Assembly (NCBI RefSeq): GCF_035987325.1
Contig: NZ_CP108488.1
Span: forward strand, 3,410,001-3,474,000
Length of the DNA: 64,000 nt
Direction: 5' to 3'
DNA from: Streptomyces sp. NBC_01244
Lineage (GTDB): Bacteria > Actinomycetota > Actinomycetes > Streptomycetales > Streptomycetaceae
In this document: piece after piece, positions 26,860-37,671 of the stretch
How positions within the stretch are numbered: the first letter of the stretch is position 1
Layout: each line of letters starts with the position of its first letter
Notes under the pieces: model-generated
What the model was told of the DNA's origin: nothing
What the model saw: the letters and a program-made list of their open reading frames with translations, nothing else
The model's database searches: none
Position numbers and translations under genes: made by a program

Positions 26860-27317
26860 TAGAAGAACCCGCAGGTCGGGGCCCCTGTGGTGGGAGCCTC
26901 GGCGCCTTCGGCGCCGCTCGGCACGGAGATCTCCAGTCGGGTCCCGTCGGGGTCGTGGAAGAAGATCCCGCCGGAGGCCGCCCCTTCGCCGTGGGCGACG
27001 ACCCCTTCGTAGGCGAAGTCGACGCCCAGGCCGCGCAGCCGCTCCTCGTACGCCCTGACCTGCTCGATGGCGTCCGCGGAGAGCGCGAGGTGGTGCAGTC
27101 CGGCCGCGCCGGGTGCGTAGGCCCCTTCCGCCTGCTGCCACAAGGTGAGTACGAGCTCGCCGTCCTGGCCGAGGAAGGCGAAGCGCCGGTCCTCCTCCTT
27201 GCCCTCGCCGAGCAGCTCGAAGCCGAGGCCGTCGCGGTAGAAGACGAGCGACCGGGCGAGATCCGTGACGTTCAGGCCCACGTGGCCGGTGCGCAGCTTG
27301 CTGATGACGGTCGTCAC
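26859..27317 (-). CDS. VOC/glyoxalase-fold protein
   Basis: A 152-aa vicinal-oxygen-chelate fold protein with two beta-alpha-beta-beta-beta repeats. HVGLNVTDLARSLVFYRDGLGF opens the first, and LHHLALSADAIEQVRAYEERL begins the second, with FFHDPDGTRLEIS near the end. Metal-ligand-type residues (His, His, Glu) occupy the usual places. Members include glyoxalases, dioxygenases and fosfomycin-type resistance enzymes. The GTG at 27317 follows GGAAGGA. It is first in an operon with the PNPOx-like gene and is divergent from a CGNR regulator. Confidence 0.83.
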   Translation of the reverse strand: MTTVISKLRTGHVGLNVTDLARSLVFYRDGLGFELLGEGKEEDRRFAFLGQDGELVLTLWQQAEGAYAPGAAGLHHLALSADAIEQVRAYEERLRGLGVDFAYEGVVAHGEGAASGGIFFHDPDGTRLEISVPSGAEGAEAPTTGAPTCGFF

Positions 27318-27343
27318 AACGGTTCCTTCCCCAGAACTGTGTA

Positions 27344-27379
27344 ATTTCTAACCTTCTAAATCGAGATTAACGGTTAGGA
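27344..27379. promoter_or_regulatory. Inverted repeat in the VOC/CGNR divergent promoter region
   Basis: CTAACC (27348-27353) and GGTTAG (27372-27377) form an 18-nt-spaced inverted repeat inside an unusually A+T-rich stretch of the 119-bp divergent gap, with an additional TTCTAA half. Its position suits autoregulation by the adjacent CGNR protein. Confidence 0.5.
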
Positions 27380-27436
27380 GTGGGGGAGTCAACCGCTCAC
27401 GTACTCTTGAGGGGTTAGTGCCACGAGGAGGCGGAC

Positions 27437-27997
27437 ATGACGACGGCGGACCCACGACCCCTGACCGGGGAACCGGTGGCCCTGGACCTGCTGAACACCC
27501 GGTGGGTCCAGGACGGCGAACCCGCCGACCTCTTCGCGGGGGCCTTCGGGCTCACCCGCGTCGAAGGGCTCGCCCTCTGGCTGGAGAGCACGGGGCTGGC
27601 CGGCCGCTTCCGCGCCGACGCCGCGACCCTGGTCCACCTGCTCACCGCCCGCGAGGCACTGGCCCGCGCGGTCGCGGATCCCGCCGACGAGAGCGCCCGC
27701 ACCCTGGTCGACGCCGTCCTGGAGCACGGACGGATCCGGGCCACCCTGACCGCCGAAGGGCCCGGCGAGCGGACCGAGTTCGACGATCCGACCTGGGGTC
27801 CGGCCTGGACGGCCGCCCGCGACTACCTGGAGCTGCTGGGCTCCGACCCCGGCCGGATCCGCAAGTGCGCCTCCGAGACCTGCGTGCTGCGCTTCCACGA
27901 CACCTCGCGCAACGGCACCCGGCGCTGGTGCTCGATGTCCGCCTGCGGAAACCGGGCGAAAGCCTCCCGTCATTACGCGCGCACGCGCGAGCGCTGA
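27437..27997 (+). CDS. CGNR zinc-finger (ABATE-domain) putative transcriptional regulator
   Basis: A 186-aa protein. An N-terminal ABATE-type domain (GEPVALDLLNTRWVQDGEPADLF at about 10-32) is followed by a C-terminal CGNR zinc finger. The finger reads KCASETCVLRFHDTSRNGTRRWCSMSACGNRAKASRHYAR, four Cys with the name-giving CGNR. The family is thought to comprise DNA-binding stress regulators. Its ATG has GAGGAGG five bases upstream. Divergence from the VOC-PNPOx operon suggests that operon as its target. Confidence 0.85.
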   Translation: MTTADPRPLTGEPVALDLLNTRWVQDGEPADLFAGAFGLTRVEGLALWLESTGLAGRFRADAATLVHLLTAREALARAVADPADESARTLVDAVLEHGRIRATLTAEGPGERTEFDDPTWGPAWTAARDYLELLGSDPGRIRKCASETCVLRFHDTSRNGTRRWCSMSACGNRAKASRHYARTRER

Positions 27998-28173
27998 ACG
28001 CCCGGAAGTTGTCACATCTGATCTGAGACCGGGGCCCGCCCCACCCCTGACGCACGGTCGGGATGTCTACAAATCCATGTTCCACCCCGAAGGTTCGTAC
28101 CGGTTCGATCCGGTACGGGCCTTCTGGCGTATGCCCCGAGCTGGCGGGAGTCCGCCACGGCAGGTATCGGTCC

Positions 28174-28201
28174 GTGACAACTCTCCCCAAAGAGCTGTCA
28201 C
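28174..28201. promoter_or_regulatory. Inverted repeat upstream of the S8 protease gene
   Basis: GTGACAACTCT and AGAGCTGTCAC form an 11-nt inverted repeat with one mismatch and a 6-nt CCCCAA loop. It lies 70 bp upstream of the protease start and could be an operator or a leader hairpin. The remaining gap back to 27998 shows no gene. Confidence 0.5.
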
Positions 28202-28270
28202 TTAGGCGAGGCTGACCGGTCATCCGGCACCGAAATCCGGACCGTACCTTTCACTTAGCCAGGGATGCTG

Positions 28271-31200
28271 ATGACCCTCGACTCCCCCGCTCGTTCAACT
28301 CAGGGCGGCATATCCGCGACCCGGCGCGTCTCACGCGTCGCGGCCGCGGCCGGCCTGGTGGCCGCCCTCGCGGCCACCGGCGCCATGCCCGTCTTCGCGG
28401 CGACCGGCACGAACACCCCCGCGCCCAACCCCGCGGTGAAGTCGGCCGACCAGAAGCTCGGATCGGCCGACGCCGAACTGCTCCAGGAAGCCAAGACCAA
28501 GGGCGAGAAGACCGTCACGGTCATGGTCGCGACGGCCCCCGGCGAGACCCAGCAGGTCGCCAAGCAGCTCGACGACGTCCAGGGCGCCTCGGTGGGCCGG
28601 ACGTACGACCAGCTCGGCTACGTGCGCGCCACCCTGCCGACCGACAAGGCGGAGGCCGCGCTGAAGGCGGCCGCCAAGCTGTCCTCCGTGCACGGCATCG
28701 ACCTGCGGCACGAGATCCAGCTGCCGGACCCCCGTCCGGACGCGGACCGCGAGACGGGGACGGCGAAGCGGACCGCCGCCGAGACCTACCCCGGGCCGGA
28801 CAAGAACACCCCGGCGAAGAACCCGTACAACCCGTCCTTCGAGACGGGCGCGCTGGACTTCATCAAGAAGAACCCGAAGGCCGACGGCCGCGGCGTGACC
28901 ATCGGCATCATGGACTCGGGCGTCGACCTCGGCCACCCGGCGCTCCAGAAGACCACCACCGGCGAGCGCAAGATCGTCGACTGGGTCACCGCGACCGACC
29001 CGATCACCGACGGCGACGCCACCTGGCGTGCCCAGATCACCCCGGTCGCCGGCGGCACCTTCACCGCGGGCGGCGGCAGCTGGAAGGCTCCCGAGGGCTC
29101 GTTCCAGTGGAGCCGTTTCACCGAGTCGATCACCGCCACCGGTGACATGAAGGGCGACGTCAACCGGGACGGGGACACCACCGACCGGTTCGGCCTGCTC
29201 TACGACCCGGTCGCCGGGACCGTCCGCGTCGACACCGACCAGGACAACGACTTCACGAACAACGAGCCGATGAAGCCGTACAAGGACGGCTACCAGATCG
29301 GCTACTTCGGCACGGACAACCCGGCGACCGAGGTCGCCGAGCGCATCCCGTTCGTGATCGAGATCCGCAAGGACGTCCCGATGGACCCGCTGGGCGGTGA
29401 CTGGGTCGGCAAGAAGGCCGACTTCGTCAACGTCGGCATCATCGAGTCCGAGCACGGCACGCACGTCGCGGGCATCACCGCCGCCAACGGCCTCTTCGGC
29501 GGCGCGATGAACGGCGAGGCGCCCGGCGCCAAGCTCGTCTCCTCGCGCGCCTGCTCCTGGTCCGGCGGCTGCACCAACATCGCGCTGACCGAGGGCATGA
29601 TCGACCTCGTCGTCAACCGCGGCGTGGACATCGTCAACATGTCGATCGGCGGCCTGCCGGCCCTGAACGACGGCAACAACGCGCGCTCCGAGCTCTACAA
29701 GAACCTCATCGACACCTACGGTGTCCAGCTCGTCATCTCGGCGGGCAACGAGGGCCCCGGCATCAACACCATCGGCGACCCCGGTCTCGCGGACAAGGTC
29801 ATCTCCGTGGGTGCGTCGGTCTCCAAGGAGACCTGGGCGGCCAACTACGGCTCCGGCGTGGCCAAGGCGTACAACATGTTCCCCTTCTCCTCGCGCGGTC
29901 CGCGTGAGGACGGCGGCTTCACGCCGACGATCACCGCCCCCGGCGCGTCGATCAACACCATCCAGACCTGGCTGCCCGGCGCACCGGTGAAGGAGGCCGG
30001 CTACGCCCTGCCGGCCGGTTACGGCATGCTCCAGGGCACCTCGATGTCCTCGCCGCAGGCGGCGGGCGCCGGCGCCCTGCTGATCTCGGCCGCCAAGCAG
30101 CAGAAGATCGCCCTCACCCCGGCGAACCTGCGCATCGCGCTCACCAGCAGCGCGAAGAAGATCGCGGACGTTCCGGCGCACGCCCAGGGCGCGGGCCTGA
30201 TCAACATCCCCGGCGCGTGGGAGTCCATCCAGCGCGGCGCGAAGGCCAACGAGTTCACCGTCAAGGCGCCGGTCGACACCGCGATCGACCAGTTCCTGAA
30301 GACCCCGGGCTTCGGCACCGGCGTCTACGACCGTGAGGGCGGCCTGAAGGTCGGCCAGAAGAAGGTCTACGACGTCGTCGTCACCCGCACCACGGGCGTC
30401 AAGTACGGCACCCCGCACCAGCTCAGCTGGCGCAACAACGACGGCACCTTCAAGGTCATCGGCGGCTACGACTACGTCACCCTGCCCCTGAACAAGCCGG
30501 TCACCATCAAGGTCGAGGCCAAGCCCAAGACGGCCGGCGTCCACAGCGGCATCCTGCAGCTCGACGACGAGACCACCGAGGGCATCGACAAGCAGATCCT
30601 CTCCACGGTCGTCGTCTCGGCCCCGCTGGCGAAGCCCGCGTACAGCTACTCGGACACCTCCTCCGTGCAGCGCAACAGCCACAAGTCGTACTTCGTGACC
30701 GTCCCGGCGGGCGCGAAGACCCTCGAGGTCTCCCTCGGCGGACTCGCGGCGGGCAGCCAGACGCGCTTCATCTCGATCCACCCGTACGGCGTCGGCGTCG
30801 AGGACAGCGCGACGACCCAGTGCTACCCGAACTACGACAACCCGGCCAACCAGTGCCGCCCCGACCTGCGTTCGTACCCGAACCCGCAGCCGGGCGTCTG
30901 GGAGATCGAGGTCGAGTCGCGCCGTACGTCGCCGCTGCTCGACAACCCGTTCAAGCTGGACGTCTCCGTGCTCGGCGCGGCCTTCGACCCCGCGGTCAAG
31001 GTCCTGCCCGAGGTCAAGCTGGGCACCCCGGCGCCGGTCCAGTGGACCGTGAAGAACGACGGGGCCGCCATCACCGGCGGCAAGCTCCAGGGTGGTCCGC
31101 TCGGCTCCGCGAAGGTCGCCAAGCCGACCATCGCCACCGGTGAGACCCACACCACCGAGGTCACGATCGGCGAGGGCGTCTCCCGCCTCGACATCGCGAT

Positions 31201-31603
31201 CGGCAAGGTGTCCGACACCGCCGCCGACCTCGACCTGGACGTGTACAAGGACGGCGTCAAGGTCGGCACCTCCGCCGACGGCGACTCCGAGGAGGCCGTG
31301 AGCCTCGTCAACCCGGCCGCGGGCACCTACACCATCGAGGTGCTCGGCTACGCGATCCCGTCCGGCTCCACCACGTACGACTACCGCGACGTCTACTACT
31401 CGGCCGCCCTGGGCACCGTCCAGGTCGACGAGGCCGCCGCGGTCAACCTCGCCAACGGCGCCTCGGCGACCGTCTCCGCGAACGTGCTGGTCAGCAGCGC
31501 CGCTCCGGAAGGCCGCCAGTTCTTCGGCGAGGTCAAGCTGCTCAACGCCCGCGGCACCGCCGCCGGCACCGGCAGCGTGCAGATCGAGAAGGTCCTGCCG
31601 TAA
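28271..31603 (+). CDS. Secreted subtilisin-family (S8) serine protease with large insertion
   Basis: A 1110-aa exoprotein. A Sec or Tat-like signal (ATRRVSRVAAAAGL..., cleavage near VFAATG, about 42-45) precedes a propeptide-like region and the S8 domain. The triad is Asp215 (IMDSGVD), His395 (EHGTHVAG) and Ser591 (GTSMSSP), with oxyanion Asn in SAGNEGPG. The 180-residue Asp-His spacing far exceeds the roughly 30 of subtilisin and recalls the pyrolysin/TPP II group. The long C-terminal part has beta-sandwich and PPC-like features. The ATG at 28271 suits the AGGGA ribosome site better than the ATG at 28265. A hairpin follows. Confidence 0.93.
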   Translation: MTLDSPARSTQGGISATRRVSRVAAAAGLVAALAATGAMPVFAATGTNTPAPNPAVKSADQKLGSADAELLQEAKTKGEKTVTVMVATAPGETQQVAKQLDDVQGASVGRTYDQLGYVRATLPTDKAEAALKAAAKLSSVHGIDLRHEIQLPDPRPDADRETGTAKRTAAETYPGPDKNTPAKNPYNPSFETGALDFIKKNPKADGRGVTIGIMDSGVDLGHPALQKTTTGERKIVDWVTATDPITDGDATWRAQITPVAGGTFTAGGGSWKAPEGSFQWSRFTESITATGDMKGDVNRDGDTTDRFGLLYDPVAGTVRVDTDQDNDFTNNEPMKPYKDGYQIGYFGTDNPATEVAERIPFVIEIRKDVPMDPLGGDWVGKKADFVNVGIIESEHGTHVAGITAANGLFGGAMNGEAPGAKLVSSRACSWSGGCTNIALTEGMIDLVVNRGVDIVNMSIGGLPALNDGNNARSELYKNLIDTYGVQLVISAGNEGPGINTIGDPGLADKVISVGASVSKETWAANYGSGVAKAYNMFPFSSRGPREDGGFTPTITAPGASINTIQTWLPGAPVKEAGYALPAGYGMLQGTSMSSPQAAGAGALLISAAKQQKIALTPANLRIALTSSAKKIADVPAHAQGAGLINIPGAWESIQRGAKANEFTVKAPVDTAIDQFLKTPGFGTGVYDREGGLKVGQKKVYDVVVTRTTGVKYGTPHQLSWRNNDGTFKVIGGYDYVTLPLNKPVTIKVEAKPKTAGVHSGILQLDDETTEGIDKQILSTVVVSAPLAKPAYSYSDTSSVQRNSHKSYFVTVPAGAKTLEVSLGGLAAGSQTRFISIHPYGVGVEDSATTQCYPNYDNPANQCRPDLRSYPNPQPGVWEIEVESRRTSPLLDNPFKLDVSVLGAAFDPAVKVLPEVKLGTPAPVQWTVKNDGAAITGGKLQGGPLGSAKVAKPTIATGETHTTEVTIGEGVSRLDIAIGKVSDTAADLDLDVYKDGVKVGTSADGDSEEAVSLVNPAAGTYTIEVLGYAIPSGSTTYDYRDVYYSAALGTVQVDEAAAVNLANGASATVSANVLVSSAAPEGRQFFGEVKLLNARGTAAGTGSVQIEKVLP

Positions 31604-31624
31604 CCCGGTAGGAGCCTGAAGAAC

Positions 31625-31660
31625 GGAGGGGGCGACGCTCTGACGAGCGCCGCCCCCTCC
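31625..31660 (+). terminator. Terminator of the S8 protease gene
   Basis: GGAGGGGGCG and GCTC pair with GAGC and CGCCCCCTCC around a TGAC loop. The hairpin begins 22 bp after the stop codon. Confidence 0.85.
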
Positions 31661-31840
31661 TCATTGCCCCTGGCGTGTCCATCGGGCACGCAGCCCGTCA
31701 GGCATCCCTATGCCGAGCGACGACACCGAAGAAGGCTAACGACAGCCGAAACCGACCACATGTGCGCATATTCACCGCCAAGAGTGACGAATGGAAGCTC
31801 GCCCAGCAGATGGCTGTACGAGCACTTAGGTTCGTTACTC

Positions 31841-33046
31841 GTGAAGCTGGCGGTGCAGGTCAAGCTGCTGCCGACGCCCGGGCAGGCGTCGGCCCTTGAG
31901 GCGACCTTGCGGACATGCAACGAGGCCGCATCGTGGGTCGCGGAGGTTGCGTTCACGGAGGAGGCCTACCGGAATTTCGACCTGCGCAAGCACACCTATG
32001 CCGAGCTAAAAGGCCGGTGGGGGCTGGGGGCACAAGCCGCGCAGCATGTGATCAAGAAGACCGCCAACGCCTACGCGACACTGCGGGCTAATCTAAAGGC
32101 CGGGAACCTCGGCAAGCCCGGATCGCGACGCTACCGCCAGGCGGCGGGGAAGCCGCTCGTGTTTCGGCCGTACGCCGGGCAGCCGCACGACGACCGGATG
32201 CTGTCCTGGCAGATCGACAGACTCACCGTTTCGATATGGACGACCAGCGGACGCCTTGAGAACGTCCACTTCGCCGCTGGTGCCGAACACGTCGCCGTGC
32301 TGTCCCGGTACCGGCAGGGCGAGTCAGATCTGCTGTACCGGGACGGGGCCTGGTTCCTGTCCGCGACGTGCGAAGTGCCGGAAGCCCAGCCGAACAACGA
32401 TCCGGTGGACTTTCTGGGTGTGGATCTCGGGATCGTCAACATCGCGACGACGTCGGACGGTGAGACCATGGCCGGACGGAGGCTGAACCACCTCCGGGGC
32501 CGGGATCTCAAGCTGCGGGCCAAGCTGCAGCGCAAGGGAACCAAGTCCGCCAAGCGCCGCGCGCAGCGCAGGCGCCGCAAGGAAGCCCGGCGCATCCGGG
32601 ACGTCAACCACAAGATCGCCAAACACATCGTGGCCGAGGCTGAACGCACCGGGCGCGGAATCGGTCTGGAGAACCTGACCGGGATCCGCGAACGGGTACG
32701 GCTGAGGAAGCCCCAACGGGCCATGGTGCACACCTGGGCCTTCGCCCAGCTCGGCAACTTCATCGCCTACAAGGCCCGACGGTCCGGAGTGCCGGTGGTG
32801 TACGTCGACCCGGCGCACACCTCCCGCACCTGCTCCCGGTGCGGCCACATCGACAAGGCGAACCGGGTCTCACAGGCCCGCTTCGCCTGCCGGTCCTGCG
32901 GATTCGTTGATCACGCAGACCGCAACGGCTCCCGCAACATCCGCGCACGCGCGCAGATGCTGTGGCGAAGCGGGGCCCAGTCACCGGCCCCGGCCGTCCC
33001 GCACCAGCGAGACGGCCGGACGCAGACGGCGCACCACAGCCAGTGA
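31841..33046 (+). CDS. tnpB: IS200/IS605-type TnpB (OrfB) RNA-guided nuclease homologue, no TnpA
   Basis: A 401-aa protein. The RuvC-like catalytic residues are all present: Asp195 (GVDLGIVN), Glu277 (GLENLTGI) and Asp360 (HADRNGSRNI). A zinc finger (CSRCGH...CRSCG) sits between the last two, and an Arg/Lys-rich region precedes the second. TnpB proteins are RNA-guided DNA nucleases that support IS retention. The GTG at 31841 (VKLAVQVKLLPTPGQ) matches the family N-terminus; longer readings would include two TTA codons. No tnpA is adjacent, so this is a TnpB-only element. The flanking gaps (31661-31840 and 33047-33314) show no gene and no certain element ends. Confidence 0.88.
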   Translation: MKLAVQVKLLPTPGQASALEATLRTCNEAASWVAEVAFTEEAYRNFDLRKHTYAELKGRWGLGAQAAQHVIKKTANAYATLRANLKAGNLGKPGSRRYRQAAGKPLVFRPYAGQPHDDRMLSWQIDRLTVSIWTTSGRLENVHFAAGAEHVAVLSRYRQGESDLLYRDGAWFLSATCEVPEAQPNNDPVDFLGVDLGIVNIATTSDGETMAGRRLNHLRGRDLKLRAKLQRKGTKSAKRRAQRRRRKEARRIRDVNHKIAKHIVAEAERTGRGIGLENLTGIRERVRLRKPQRAMVHTWAFAQLGNFIAYKARRSGVPVVYVDPAHTSRTCSRCGHIDKANRVSQARFACRSCGFVDHADRNGSRNIRARAQMLWRSGAQSPAPAVPHQRDGRTQTAHHSQ

Positions 33047-34343
<1,297 letters not shown>

Positions 34344-34358
34344 TCCCGCTCGCACCGG

Positions 34359-34391
34359 CGAAGGGCGGCACCGTGACGGTGCCGCCCTTCG
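34359..34391. terminator. Bidirectional terminator between asd and the DUF1203 gene
   Basis: A 15-bp perfect stem, CGAAGGGCGGCACCG / CGGTGCCGCCCTTCG, with a TGA loop lies 15 bp after the asd stop in a convergent gap. Confidence 0.9.
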
Positions 34392-34431
34392 GCGTTCCCG
34401 CCTTCGGTGGTTCTGCCTCCGGCGGTTCCCG

Positions 34432-34929
34432 CTACGCCCGGCGGACCTCGAAGAGGTAGCAGCCGTACTCGGCCGCTCGGACGTGGACGAGCGCGGTCCG
34501 CGGGTCCTCGAAGGCCTCCGTCAGCGCCTGCCCGACCACCGCGTCCGGGTTCTCGGCGAGGTCGAGCACCCGCCCGCCGAGGATGTGGCCCGCGGCGTCG
34601 TAGCGGCGGGCCGTGCGCAGGGCGCCGGGGTGGGCGAAGGGGAGGCCGGTCTCCGGGGCCGGTCCGCCGCAGTCGGCGGCGTGGATGAACACCGGGCCCT
34701 GCTCGTCGTAGGCCCCCGGGTCGACGCCGGTCGCGGCGGCCCAGCGGCGCAGCGGGGCGTACGCGACGAGGGCGATCCGTTCGCCGGGGGCGCTGCGGCG
34801 CAGGCAGCAGCGCAGCGGGGCGCCGCCCTCCGGGTCCTCGTAGGGCGTGCAGGGGCGCCCGGCATCGTCGAGGGTGCGCAGGGTGGCCAGGACGGGAGGG
34901 GTGATGGCGAGCGCGGTGTGGGTGGTCAT
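34432..34929 (-). CDS. DUF1203 family protein
   Basis: A 165-aa protein. GAPLRCCLRRSAPGERIALVAYAPL, YDEQGPVFIHAADC and the closing ALVHVRAAEYGCYLFEVRR are the blocks I associate with DUF1203, a family of unknown function. It contains several Cys residues (27, 41, 42, 87, 157) but no recognised metal site. It is convergent with asd and divergent from the second pepN. Confidence 0.8.
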   Translation of the reverse strand: MTTHTALAITPPVLATLRTLDDAGRPCTPYEDPEGGAPLRCCLRRSAPGERIALVAYAPLRRWAAATGVDPGAYDEQGPVFIHAADCGGPAPETGLPFAHPGALRTARRYDAAGHILGGRVLDLAENPDAVVGQALTEAFEDPRTALVHVRAAEYGCYLFEVRRA

Positions 34930-35067
34930 GGGGTCCAGGGTGCTCCGGCGGACCGGTCGGAGCTGGCGGAAATCGGACGTCGAGTTTCGCCCGTGGATTA
35001 CTCCGGCGCGGTGGCCCGGCCCGCGTGGAAGGATGGGCCGAACGTCACCATCGAAGGAGATGACCGC

Positions 35068-37653
35068 GTGCCAGGCACGAATCTGACCCGTGAAGAGGCT
35101 CAGCAGCGCGCAAAGCTGCTCAGTGTCGACTCGTACGAGATCGAACTCGATCTCAGCGGCGCGCAGGAGGGTGGCACGTACCCCTCCGTGACCACCGTGC
35201 GCTTCCAGTCCGCCGAGGCCGGCGCCGAGACCTTCATCGACCTGGTCGCTCCGGCCGTGCACGAGGTCGTCCTCAACGGCAAGTCGCTCGACGTGGCCGC
35301 CGTCTTCCGGGATTCCCGGATCGCGCTCGCGCACCTCGCCGCCGGGGCCAACGAGCTCCGCGTCGTCGCCGACTGCGCGTACACCAACACCGGTGAGGGT
35401 CTGCACCGCTTCGTCGACCCGGTCGACGAGCAGGCATACCTGTACACCCAGTTCGAGGTCCCGGACGCGCGCCGCGTGTTCGCGAGCTTCGAGCAGCCCG
35501 ACCTGAAGGCGACGTTCCGGTTCACCGTGACGGCCCCCGCGGGCTGGACGGTCATCTCGAACTCCCCACGCGACATTCCGCTGGGGGCGGATGCCCCCGC
35601 CGACAACGTCTGGCGCTTCGAGCCCACGCCGCGCATCTCCACGTACATCACGGCCCTGATCGTCGGCCCGTACCACTCGGTGCACAGCTCCTACGAGGGC
35701 GCGGACGGGCAGTCCGTCCCGCTCGGCATCTACTGCCGTCCCTCGCTCGCCGAGTTCCTCGACGCCGACGCCATCTTCGACGTGACCCGGCAGGGCTTCA
35801 CCTGGTTCCAGGAGAAGTTCGCGTACGACTACCCCTTCGCGAAGTACGACCAGCTCTTCGTGCCGGAGTTCAACGCGGGCGCGATGGAGAACGCGGGCGC
35901 GGTCACCTTCCGCGACCAGTACGTCTTCCGCTCGAAGGTGACGGACGCGGCGTACGAGTCGCGCGCCGAGACGATCCTGCACGAGCTCGCGCACATGTGG
36001 TTCGGCAACCTCGTCACCATGGAGTGGTGGAACGACCTGTGGCTGAACGAGTCGTTCGCCACCTACACCTCCATCGCCTGCCAGGCGTACGCGGAGGGCT
36101 CGAAGTGGCCGCAGGCCTGGACCTCCTTCGCCAACTCCATGAAGACCTGGGCGTACCGGCAGGACCAGCTGCCCTCCACGCACCCGATCATGGCCGACAT
36201 CCGTGACCTGGACGACGTCCTGGTCAACTTCGACGGCATCACGTACGCCAAGGGCGCCTCGGTCCTCAAGCAGCTCGTGGCCTACGTCGGCCAGGACGCC
36301 TTCTTCAAGGGCGTGCAGGCCTATTTCAAGGCGCACGCCTTCGGGAACACGCGTCTGTCGGACCTGCTGGGCGCCCTGGAGGAGACCTCCGGCCGCGATC
36401 TGACGGCCTGGTCGAAGGCGTGGCTGGAGACGGCCGGCATCAACGTCCTGCGCCCGGAGATCGAGACCGACGAGAACGGCTCCATCACCGCCTTCGCCGT
36501 CCGCCAGGAGGCCCCGGCGCTGCCCGCCGGCGCCCAGGGCGAGCCGGTCCTGCGCCCGCACCGCATCGCGGTGGGCCTGTACGACCTGGCCGACGGCAAG
36601 CTGGTGCGCGGCGAGCGGATCGAGCTGGACATCGACGGCGACCTCACCGCCGTGCCGGAGCTGATCGGCCGGACCCGTCCGGCCGTGGTCCTGCTGAACG
36701 ACGACGACCTGTCGTACGCCAAGGTCCGCCTCGACGAGGTGTCCCTCGCCAACGTCACCGCGCACCTGGGCGACTTCACCGAGTCGCTGCCGCGCGCGCT
36801 GTGCTGGGCCTCGGCCTGGGACATGACCCGCGACGGCGAGCTGGCCACCCGCGACTACCTGGCCCTCGTCCTGTCGGGCATCGGCAAGGAATCGGACATC
36901 GGCGTCGTCCAGTCGCTGCACCGCCAGGTCAAGCTGGCCGTGGAGCTGTACGCCGATCCGGCGTGGCGGGGCCAAGGCCTGGCCATCTGGACGGAGGCCA
37001 CGCTGGAGCACCTGCGTGCGGCCGAGCCGGGCAGCGACCACCAGCTGGCGTGGGCCCGCGCCTTCGCGGCGACGGCCCGTACCGAGGAGCAGCTGACCTA
37101 TCTGTCGGCGCTGCTGGACGGATCGGCGGAGGTCAAGGGCCTGGCCGTGGACACGGAGCTGCGCTGGGCGTTCCTGGAGCGCCTGGCCGCCACCGGCGTC
37201 GCCGACGAGCCGGCCATCGCGGCCGAGCTGGAGCGCGACAGGACCGCGGCGGGCGAGCGGCACGCGGCGACCGCCCGGGCGGCGCGTCCGACGGCGGAGG
37301 CCAAGGCCGAGGCCTGGGCTTCGGTCGTCGAGGGCGACTCGCTTCCGAACGCGGTGCAGGAGGCGGTGATCGGGGGCTTCGTCCAGACCGACCAGCGCGA
37401 GCTCCTCGCCCCGTACACGGCGAAGTACTTCGCGGCGGTCAAGGAGGTCTGGGCGACCCGCAGCCACGAGATCGCCCAGCAGATCGCGGTGGGGCTCTAC
37501 CCGTCCCTCCAGGTCTCCCCGGAGACCCTCGCGGCGACGGACGCCTGGCTGGCCTCGGCCGAGCCGAACGCGGCCCTGCGCCGCCTGGTCTCGGAGTCCC
37601 GCGCGGGCGTCGAGCGCGCGCTGACCGCCCAGGCGGCCGACGCCCGGGCCTGA
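35068..37653 (+). CDS. pepN: Aminopeptidase N, M1 family (copy 2)
   Basis: An 861-aa paralogue of the aminopeptidase at 22125-24680. Zinc site HELAH is at 305-309 with Glu328, and NAGAMENAG is intact. The helical ERAP1-like C-terminal domain is complete. The GTG at 35068 (VPGTNLTREEA) follows GAAGGAG eight bases upstream. Both copies begin and end alike, so the pair looks like an ancient duplication with both genes kept functional. Cytoplasmic peptide turnover is expected. Confidence 0.95.
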   Translation: MPGTNLTREEAQQRAKLLSVDSYEIELDLSGAQEGGTYPSVTTVRFQSAEAGAETFIDLVAPAVHEVVLNGKSLDVAAVFRDSRIALAHLAAGANELRVVADCAYTNTGEGLHRFVDPVDEQAYLYTQFEVPDARRVFASFEQPDLKATFRFTVTAPAGWTVISNSPRDIPLGADAPADNVWRFEPTPRISTYITALIVGPYHSVHSSYEGADGQSVPLGIYCRPSLAEFLDADAIFDVTRQGFTWFQEKFAYDYPFAKYDQLFVPEFNAGAMENAGAVTFRDQYVFRSKVTDAAYESRAETILHELAHMWFGNLVTMEWWNDLWLNESFATYTSIACQAYAEGSKWPQAWTSFANSMKTWAYRQDQLPSTHPIMADIRDLDDVLVNFDGITYAKGASVLKQLVAYVGQDAFFKGVQAYFKAHAFGNTRLSDLLGALEETSGRDLTAWSKAWLETAGINVLRPEIETDENGSITAFAVRQEAPALPAGAQGEPVLRPHRIAVGLYDLADGKLVRGERIELDIDGDLTAVPELIGRTRPAVVLLNDDDLSYAKVRLDEVSLANVTAHLGDFTESLPRALCWASAWDMTRDGELATRDYLALVLSGIGKESDIGVVQSLHRQVKLAVELYADPAWRGQGLAIWTEATLEHLRAAEPGSDHQLAWARAFAATARTEEQLTYLSALLDGSAEVKGLAVDTELRWAFLERLAATGVADEPAIAAELERDRTAAGERHAATARAARPTAEAKAEAWASVVEGDSLPNAVQEAVIGGFVQTDQRELLAPYTAKYFAAVKEVWATRSHEIAQQIAVGLYPSLQVSPETLAATDAWLASAEPNAALRRLVSESRAGVERALTAQAADARA

Positions 37654-37671
37654 TCGGCTCGCGCCACCGCC

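Noticed and set aside
31664..31840. N-terminal extension of TnpB by 59 codons
   Set aside because: It contains two TTA codons and no family similarity; the conserved TnpB opening starts at the GTG at 31841.
34432..37467. A 1011-codon minus-strand open frame opposite pepN copy 2
   Set aside because: Only its last 165 codons (the DUF1203 protein) are a gene; the rest is antisense to pepN.
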